5,854 nt of DNA from Campylobacteraceae bacterium (GTDB lineage: Bacteria > Campylobacterota > Campylobacteria > Campylobacterales > Sulfurovaceae). Shown one piece after another: positions 1 through 3,995 of the stretch (positions are counted from its first letter, which is position 1; each line of letters starts with the position of its first letter). Below the pieces are notes generated by a model. The model saw nothing but the letters and a program-made list of their open reading frames with translations, did no database searches and was not told where the DNA came from. The stretch spans positions 1-5,854 of the forward strand of contig JALVXO010000276.1 in NCBI GenBank assembly GCA_027022775.1, in the 5' to 3' direction. The translations under genes and the position numbers were made by a program.

Positions 1-1
1 C

Positions 2-223
2 TTAAGCGATGTTTTAAGAAATCCGGAAAATTTAAATGTACTTATTTTTCCAATCGCTTTTACAATTGATAATTCCGAAACGGTTTTTGAATTATCGGTT
101 GAGCATAAAGAGATAGCGCAAAAAATCGGGTACAGTTACTATAATGTCGCCAGCTGTCCAAATGACAGGGAAGATTTTGCCATATTTATAAGTAAAATGG
201 TCGCCAAAAAGCTCAATGGCTAA
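2..223 (+). CDS. hemH: Probable ferrochelatase (HemH), C-terminal end only
   Basis: An open frame enters from the left edge and stops at TAA 221-223, giving the last 73 residues of a protein. It reads VLIFPIAFTIDNSET, then FELSVEHKEIAQKIGY, then SCPNDREDF. I recognise this as the C-terminus of the class I ferrochelatase family as it occurs in Campylobacterota, where the segment before the conserved glutamate is typically 'FPIAFTIDNSETxFEL' and a 'CPND' segment precedes the final helix. Ferrochelatase inserts Fe2+ into protoporphyrin IX in the last step of haem synthesis. The catalytic histidine region lies upstream of the window and cannot be checked. There is no obvious functional link to the sugar genes downstream, which have their own promoter-like sequence in the following 80 bp. 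The family call rests on one short segment, so it is probable rather than certain. Confidence 0.7.
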   Translation, partial: LSDVLRNPENLNVLIFPIAFTIDNSETVFELSVEHKEIAQKIGYSYYNVASCPNDREDFAIFISKMVAKKLNG

Positions 224-240
224 AAAATATGTGCAAAATG

Positions 241-269
241 TGTGTTTTTAAATATTTTTATGGTACTAT
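241..269 (+). promoter_or_regulatory. Candidate sigma70-type promoter for the dehydrogenase gene
   Basis: The 80-bp gap between hemH and the dehydrogenase contains TACTAT at 264-269, preceded by TG at 261-262, which is an extended -10 (TGnTACTAT). The -35 position at 17 bp spacing (241-246, TGTGTT) matches the consensus poorly, and the whole segment is very T-rich. Weak -35 boxes with T-rich upstream DNA are common in Campylobacterota promoters. The -10 lies about 35 bp before the ATG at 304. A ribosome binding site TGAGGG at 292-297 has 6-bp spacing. No terminator hairpin follows hemH, so read-through is also possible. Confidence 0.35.
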
Positions 270-303
270 TATTTAAAATTATTCCAATTTATGAGGGTAA
301 AAT

Positions 304-1572
304 ATGAAAGATAAGATATGTATTATCGGATTAGGCTACGTAGGCTTGCCTTTGGCTCACGCATTTAGTTTTAAATATCCAGTTGTTGGAGTAGATATAA
401 ACCCAGAGCGTATTGATGAGTTAAAAAACGGTTTTGACAGAACTTTAGAGTTAAATGAGAATCAGGTTAAAGAGTGTCATGAAAACGGGATGGTTTTTAC
501 TACAGATATTAAAGAGGGTAAAGATTGCAATATCTATATTGTAACTGTTCCAACCCCGATTACTGAAGATAATGAACCCGATTTAACACCTATTAAGAGT
601 TCTACTAAAGCTGTAGGAAGCGTTCTTAAAAAAGGGGATATTGTTATTTATGAATCTACAGTCTATCCAGGTGTAACAGAAGAGGTTTGTGTTCCTATTT
701 TAGAAGAGACTAGCGGATTAAAATTTAATGAAGATTTCTTTTGCGGATACTCCCCAGAGAGAATTAACCCGGGAGATAAAGAGCATACTGTTACTAAAAT
801 TTTAAAGATTACTTCGGGCTCTACGCCAGAGATTGCTAAAAGGGTTGATGATTTATATAAAAGCATAATAACAGCAGGCACCCATTTAGCCCCTACAATT
901 AAAGTTGCAGAGGCTGCTAAAGTTATAGAAAATACCCAAAGAGATGTAAATATCGCCCTGATGAATGAGCTTGCAATGATTTTTGACACTATGGGAATTG
1001 ATACAAATGCTGTTATTGAAGCTGCAGCAACCAAGTGGAATTTTATTAAATTAACCCCTGGGCTTGTTGGAGGCCACTGTATTGGAGTTGACCCTTATTA
1101 CTTAATTTATAAAGCCAAATCTTTAGGTTATACGCCAAATATTATTTTAGGTGCCAGACATATTAATGATGGAATGAGTAAACTAATTGCCGATAAAACA
1201 ATTAAATTTATGATTCAAAAAGATAAAAAGATTAAAAATTCTAATGTACTTATTTTGGGTGTAACTTTTAAAGAGAATTGCCCAGATATGAGAAATACAA
1301 AAGTAGTTGATATTATTAAAGAGCTTAAAGAGTATGGATGCAATATTGATGTTTATGACTACTGGGTGGATAAGAGTGACAGAGAGGCAAAAGACTTGCC
1401 ATTTATTGATGAGTTGCCTCTAAATTCTAAAAAGTATGATGCAATTATTGTTGCAGTTGCACACGATAAATTTAAAGATATCACCAAAGAGCAGTATGAG
1501 AGTATGAGCAGAGGAGAGCCTGTGGTTATGGATGTTAAAGGTATTGTGGATGAGCCTACTTGGAGATTGTAG
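304..1572 (+). CDS. UDP-N-acetylhexosamine 6-dehydrogenase (TviB/WbpO/WbpA family)
   Basis: This 422-residue protein is a nucleotide-sugar dehydrogenase that uses two NAD+ to oxidise C6 of UDP-GlcNAc or UDP-GalNAc to the uronic acid in the cytoplasm. Visible motifs, in order: the Rossmann GLGYVGLP at 9-16; acidic D31 after VVGV; TVPTP at 81-85; ESTVYPG at 117-123; SPERINPGD at 150-158; K206 in AEAAKVIEN; the catalytic cysteine C259 in GGHCIGVDPYY; and the C-terminal TFKENCPDMRNTK. Length (422) and wording match the TviB (Vi antigen) and WbpO (Pseudomonas O6) branch rather than P. aeruginosa WbpA, which is about 436 residues with a different N-terminus. Because wbpB, wbpD and wbpE homologues follow, I infer UDP-GlcNAc as substrate and a WbpA role here. 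The ATG at 304 has TGAGGG six bases upstream. Unlike the downstream pathway genes, it contains no purine/pyrimidine repeat insertions. Confidence 0.93.
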   Translation: MKDKICIIGLGYVGLPLAHAFSFKYPVVGVDINPERIDELKNGFDRTLELNENQVKECHENGMVFTTDIKEGKDCNIYIVTVPTPITEDNEPDLTPIKSSTKAVGSVLKKGDIVIYESTVYPGVTEEVCVPILEETSGLKFNEDFFCGYSPERINPGDKEHTVTKILKITSGSTPEIAKRVDDLYKSIITAGTHLAPTIKVAEAAKVIENTQRDVNIALMNELAMIFDTMGIDTNAVIEAAATKWNFIKLTPGLVGGHCIGVDPYYLIYKAKSLGYTPNIILGARHINDGMSKLIADKTIKFMIQKDKKIKNSNVLILGVTFKENCPDMRNTKVVDIIKELKEYGCNIDVYDYWVDKSDREAKDLPFIDELPLNSKKYDAIIVAVAHDKFKDITKEQYESMSRGEPVVMDVKGIVDEPTWRL

Positions 1573-1577
1573 TGTAG

Positions 1578-1594
1578 GTGCGGCCGTGCCGCAC
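1578..1594. repeat. Short GC-rich palindrome just after the dehydrogenase stop
   Basis: GTGCGGC at 1578-1584 and GCCGCAC at 1588-1594 form a perfect 7-bp stem with a CGT loop, five bases after the stop codon. It stands out as GC-rich in AT-rich DNA. No T-run follows (AATTAG), so a rho-independent terminator is not supported. It looks like a REP-type dispersed palindrome. Confidence 0.6.
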
Positions 1595-1600
1595 AATTAG

Positions 1601-1620
1601 TGACAGTTGACAGTGACAGT
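1601..1620. repeat. TGACAGT heptamer tandem repeat
   Basis: TGACAGT occurs at 1601-1607 and 1608-1614, and a third copy at 1614-1620 shares one base with the second. It is a small tandem array between two palindromes, and its function is unknown. Confidence 0.6.
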
Positions 1621-1628
1621 TTAGATTG

Positions 1629-1655
1629 CGTCATTCCCGCGAAAGCGGGAATCCA
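1629..1655. repeat. dRS3-like dispersed repeat (ATTCCC-N8-GGGAAT)
   Basis: ATTCCCGC at 1633-1640 and GCGGGAAT at 1645-1652 are perfect 8-bp inverted arms around a GAAA loop, within the CGTCATTCCCGC...ATCCAG context. This matches the ATTCCC-N8-GGGAAT form of the neisserial dRS3 repeat, and very similar sequences are scattered through many unrelated bacterial genomes. In one frame it encodes the well-known spurious peptide VIPAKAGIQ. In Neisseria, dRS3 copies serve as insertion sites for filamentous prophage and border larger repeats. Whether this copy does anything here cannot be seen. Confidence 0.8.
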
Positions 1656-1675
1656 GGGGTTAATTAGAGAAGAGA

Positions 1676-1730
1676 GATTGGAGATTAGAAAAATATTTTC
1701 CGTAATCTGTAATCTGTATTCCGTAATCCG
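1676..1730. repeat. Imperfect inverted repeat plus CNGTAATC tandem units
   Basis: The left arm at 1676-1692 (GATTG, GA, GATTA, GAAAA) pairs with the right arm at 1696-1714 (TTTTC, CG, TAATC, TG, TAATC) around a 3-base ATA loop, leaving small internal loops. The right side continues as degenerate tandem units containing GTAATC at about 1702-1707, 1709-1714 and 1723-1728. It has the same architecture as the larger family further right (a purine-biased arm, short loop, pyrimidine-biased arm) but a different core. Confidence 0.55.
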
Positions 1731-1736
1731 TATACT
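1708..1736 (+). promoter_or_regulatory. Weak candidate promoter for wbpB inside the repeat zone
   Basis: TATACT at 1731-1736 matches the -10 consensus at five of six positions and lies 43 bp before the wbpB ATG, followed by a very A/T-rich leader. No good -35 is present: TGTAAT at 1708-1713 shares only two bases with consensus at 17-bp spacing. It could restart transcription after the repeat cluster, but wbpB may equally be read from the dehydrogenase promoter. Confidence 0.22.
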
Positions 1737-1778
1737 AAAATATAAAAATAACGCACAATTAAAAAGAAAGGATAAATT

Positions 1779-2744
1779 ATGAGTGATGTAAAAACTTTTG
1801 CCTTAACAGGGGCGGCTGGATATATTGCTCCACGGCACATGAAGGCTATTAAAGATACAGGCAATGAATTAACTGCTGCGCTTGATGTTTATGATGCGGT
1901 TGGGATTATAGATTCTTATTTTCCTCAAGCTGAATTTTTTACAGAGTTTGAACTGTTTGATAACTATTTAGAGAGGTTAAAAAGAGAAGATAAAAAAATA
2001 GATTATCTCTCAATTGCCACTCCAAACTATCTTCATCTTCCTCATATTGGATGGGCATTAAGAAACGGGTATGATGCAATATGCGAAAAACCCCTTGTTT
2101 TAAACCCTTCTGATATTGATGAGTTAAAAGAGATTGAGCAAAAAAGCGGCAAAAGGGTATATAACATACTTCAATTAAGACTGCATGAGTCTATTAAAGC
2201 TCTTAAAGAAAAGGTAGAAAAAGAGTTGCAGGAAAATCCAAATAAAGTTTATGATATTGACCTTACTTATTTAACAAGCAGAGGCAAATGGTATTTTGTA
2301 AGCTGGAAAGGCAATGAGAAAAAAAGCGGAGGGCTTGCTACAAATATTGGCGTTCATTTTTACGATATGCTCTCATGGATATTTGGAGGTGTAAAACAAA
2401 ATATTGTTCATATAAAAACTAAAGATGCTGCAGCAGGATATTTAGAGTTAGAGCACGCAAGGGTAAGATGGTTTTTAAGTGTAAATTACGATTATATCCC
2501 CCAAGAGATAAAAGCAACAGGGCAAAGAACATACAGAAGCATCACAATAGACAGCCAAGAGATAGAATTTAGCGGCGGATTTACAGAGCTTCATACAAGA
2601 AGTTATGAAGAAATCCTAAAAGGCAACGGCTTTGGACTTGATGAGGCAAGAAAATCAATAGAGATTGTCTCAACCATTAGAAATCTTGAACCAGTTGGGC
2701 TTAAAGGAGAGTGGCATCCGTTTTGTAAGAAGGTAGAAGGGTGA
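1779..2744 (+). CDS. wbpB: UDP-N-acetyl-2-amino-2-deoxyglucuronate 3-dehydrogenase (WbpB)
   Basis: This 321-residue Gfo/Idh/MocA-family oxidoreductase oxidises C3 of UDP-GlcNAcA to the 3-keto sugar. In the WbpB/WlbA family it uses tightly bound NAD, commonly recycled with 2-oxoglutarate. The match to P. aeruginosa WbpB (316 residues) is close throughout: N-terminal FALTGAAGYIAPRHMKAIKDTGN (6-28, dinucleotide-binding loop GAAGYIA), SIATPNYLHLPHI (78-90), CEKPL (102-106) with the conserved K104, YNILQLRLHE (128-137), TSRGKWY (166-172), NIGVHFYDML (189-198) with the active-site H193, and the C-terminal WHPF. The ATG at 1779 has AAGGA six bases upstream. The last residues, VEG, and the TGA stop are written by the purine-rich repeat that begins at 2729, so the natural C-terminus may have been altered. 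The TGA overlaps a GTG (2741) that could start the damaged S23 gene. Confidence 0.95.
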   Translation: MSDVKTFALTGAAGYIAPRHMKAIKDTGNELTAALDVYDAVGIIDSYFPQAEFFTEFELFDNYLERLKREDKKIDYLSIATPNYLHLPHIGWALRNGYDAICEKPLVLNPSDIDELKEIEQKSGKRVYNILQLRLHESIKALKEKVEKELQENPNKVYDIDLTYLTSRGKWYFVSWKGNEKKSGGLATNIGVHFYDMLSWIFGGVKQNIVHIKTKDAAAGYLELEHARVRWFLSVNYDYIPQEIKATGQRTYRSITIDSQEIEFSGGFTELHTRSYEEILKGNGFGLDEARKSIEIVSTIRNLEPVGLKGEWHPFCKKVEG

Positions 2745-2761
2745 AGGTAGAAGGGAGAAGG
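2729..2761. repeat. Purine-rich repeat, locus A (wbpB 3' end)
   Basis: GAAGGTAGAAGGG occurs twice, at 2729-2741 and 2743-2755, followed by AGAAGG. This is a purine arm of the repeat family also found at 3107-3199, 4833-4908, 5244-5329 and 5367-5397. No pyrimidine arm follows here. A 22-base core from 2733 equals the reverse complement of the pyrimidine arm at 5298-5329 with one mismatch, which shows that arms of both strands belong to one family. It supplies the wbpB stop and possibly the start of the next reading frame. Confidence 0.8.
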
Positions 2762-3108
2762 AATAGTTATAGGGATTTGATTGTTTGGCAAAAGGGAATG
2801 CTACTATGTAAGGAAGTTTATCTTTTATCCCTAAAGAGGAAATTTATGGATTAACTTCTCAAATGAGAAGAAGTGTTATCTCTATTCCTAGCAATATTGC
2901 TGAAGGTAGAGGAAGAAATAGTGATAAAGAGTTTATAAGATTTTTGCAGATTGCATTGGGTTCAATTTATGAGTTACAAACACAATTAGAACTTGCATTT
3001 GAATTGGGTTATACAAATAGCATCGAAAACCTTATAAATTTATCAATAGAAATAGAAAAAATGTTAAATAGTTTAATAACTAAAAAAGGAGGAAGAAATG
3101 GATTTTAA
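2741..3108 (+). pseudogene. Frameshifted S23/IVP-family four-helix-bundle gene
   Basis: Two frames together give a protein of the 23S rRNA intervening-sequence (S23/IVP, PF05635/TIGR02436) family, small four-helix-bundle proteins of unclear function. The first frame (from GTG 2741, stop TAA 2852-2854) reads NSYRDLIVWQKG then KEVYLL. The second (in frame with ATG 2863, stop 3106-3108) reads PKEEIYGLTSQMRRS, the signature IPSNIAEGRGRNS, then FLQIALGSIYELQTQLELA. Family members have about six residues between the VY and PKEEIYGL segments, but only eight bases remain at 2822-2829, consistent with a deletion of about ten bases. The expected ATG before NSYRDL is AGG, at the join with the locus A repeat. 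The C-terminus ends in KKGGRNGF, running over the wbpD start, and may also be altered. The 81-codon second part could still be translated, but it lacks the first helix. It lies between wbpB and wbpD and has no role in the sugar pathway. Confidence 0.8.
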
Positions 3109-3739
3109 GGGAGAAGGGAGAAGGTTGAAGATTGAAGAGGAAAAGGAGAAGAGAGAAGAAAAAAACTCCCCTTCACCCTTCTACCTTCATCCTTCTTCCT
3201 ATATAGACGATAATGTCCAAATTGGAGAAGGCACAAAAATTTGGCATTTTTGCCATGTATTGCCTCATACTAAAATAGGAAAAAACTGCTCTTTTGGACA
3301 AAATTGTGTTGTGGGGCCTAAAGTTAAAGTAGGCAATGGGGTGAAAGTTCAAAATAATGTCTCTATCTATGAAGGTGTTGAAATTGAAGATGATGTATTT
3401 TTAGGACCCTCTTGCGTATTTACAAATGTAATTAATCCTAGAGCCTTTATTCAAAGAAAAGATGAGTTTAAAAAGACGCTTCTTAAAAAAGGGTGCTCAA
3501 TTGGGGCAAATGCAACAATTGTGTGCGGTGTGACAATTGGAGAGTATGCCTTAATTGGCAGCGGAGCGGTTGTAACAAAAGATGTAAAACCTTTTGCCCT
3601 GATGGTTGGTGTGCCGGCAAGGCAAATAGGCTGGGTTGGAATAAGCGGCAATACGCTGGAGTTTGGTGAAGATGGAATTGCAATAGATAGTGACGGCAAA
3701 AAATATGCTATAATAGATCAAAACCTAAAGGAGCTTTAA
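3098..3739 (+). CDS. wbpD: UDP-2-acetamido-3-amino-glucuronate N-acetyltransferase (WbpD), N-terminally extended by a repeat
   Basis: This 213-residue left-handed beta-helix acetyltransferase transfers acetyl from acetyl-CoA to the 3-amino group of UDP-GlcNAc(3NH2)A, giving UDP-GlcNAc(3NAc)A. Family features: HPSSYIDDNVQIGEGTKIWHF (31-51), hexapeptide repeats from about 34 to 170, QNNVSIYEGV (85-94), GPSCVFTNVINPR (103-115), KKGCSIGANATIVCGVTIGEYA (130-151) and GVPARQIGW (171-179). P. aeruginosa WbpD is about 192 residues and begins close to its HPSA motif, so residues 4-28 here are extra. They are encoded by the purine and pyrimidine arms of the repeat at 3107-3199, forming a charged stretch rich in Lys, Glu and Arg. 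The ATG at 3098 is chosen because a strong AAGGAGG at 3086-3092 sits five bases upstream and no later in-frame ATG precedes the domain. It starts inside the S23 frame and its TAA overlaps the next ATG (TAATG). Confidence 0.95.
   Translation: MDFKGEGRRLKIEEEKEKREEKNSPSPFYLHPSSYIDDNVQIGEGTKIWHFCHVLPHTKIGKNCSFGQNCVVGPKVKVGNGVKVQNNVSIYEGVEIEDDVFLGPSCVFTNVINPRAFIQRKDEFKKTLLKKGCSIGANATIVCGVTIGEYALIGSGAVVTKDVKPFALMVGVPARQIGWVGISGNTLEFGEDGIAIDSDGKKYAIIDQNLKEL
3107..3199. repeat. Purine/pyrimidine hairpin repeat, locus B (start of wbpD)
   Basis: The purine arm runs from AAGGGAGAAGGGAGAAGG at 3107-3124 through a purine-only tract to about 3165. After ACT, the pyrimidine arm runs 3168-3199 (CCCCTTCACCC, TTCTACCTTCATCC, TTCTTCC). 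The arms are complementary in composition and partly in sequence, so a long imperfect hairpin is possible. The element is open in the wbpD frame. Purine codons give KGEGRRLK; pyrimidine codons give SPSPFYLHPSS. Confidence 0.8.
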
Positions 3740-3993
3740 TGATAGCAAAAATGATAAAGCAAAAAGACGGCTTCTTTATTCCGTTTACAAATGCTTTAAG
3801 CGGTATTAAAGGTGATGTAGTAGAGGTTGAAATTAAACTGTTAAACAGTAATGATGAGCACAAAAAGCATAAAGAGGAAATTGCAGCGGCAGTTACACAA
3901 AATTACGAAGAGAAAAGAGAAAGAGATATTAAGCTTGAAATAGATGATAAATTATTAAACAAATTTATTGTTAAAAACGGTTTGAAAGGTTAA
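3739..3993 (+). CDS. Small antitoxin-like protein (possible AbrB/MazE-type)
   Basis: This 84-residue, highly charged protein is not part of the sugar pathway. Its N-terminal half (MIAKMIKQKDGFFIP, then GIKGDVVEVEIKLL) resembles the swapped-hairpin AbrB/MazE fold, where a 'G-x-x-x-IP ... GIKxGDxVEVE' pattern is usual. The resemblance is partial and I hold it loosely. The second half (DEHKKHKEEIAAAV, NYEEKRERDIKLEIDDKLLNKFI) looks helical and acidic/basic, as expected of a toxin-binding tail. The strongest support is position: the gene stops two bases before a PIN-domain reading frame, the usual order and spacing of a VapBC-like antitoxin-toxin pair. It starts at ATG 3739 with AAAGGAG at 3727-3733, and its ATG overlaps the wbpD stop, so it should be translated together with wbpD. 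It could instead be an uncharacterised partner of the fused enzyme. Confidence 0.6.
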   Translation: MIAKMIKQKDGFFIPFTNALSGIKGDVVEVEIKLLNSNDEHKKHKEEIAAAVTQNYEEKRERDIKLEIDDKLLNKFIVKNGLKG

Positions 3994-3995
3994 AA

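Noticed and set aside
231..239. GTGCAAAAT shared by the regions before the dehydrogenase (231-239) and before mntA (5656-5664) as a common operator
   Set aside because: A 9-bp match in AT-rich DNA, placed differently relative to the two -10 boxes, is easily due to chance.
1578..1594. Rho-independent terminator after the dehydrogenase
   Set aside because: The 7-bp stem is good but no T-run follows, and the sequence looks like a dispersed palindrome.
1600..1782. Sixty-codon open frame in the wbpA-wbpB gap
   Set aside because: It translates repeat DNA, including the familiar spurious VIPAKAGIQ peptide of dRS3-like elements. It has no recognisable domain and runs into the wbpB start.
2603..2791. 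Antisense open frame at the wbpB 3' end, and other minus-strand frames across the window
   Set aside because: They lie opposite well-supported genes, show no family motifs, and their proline/serine-rich segments are simply the repeat read backwards.
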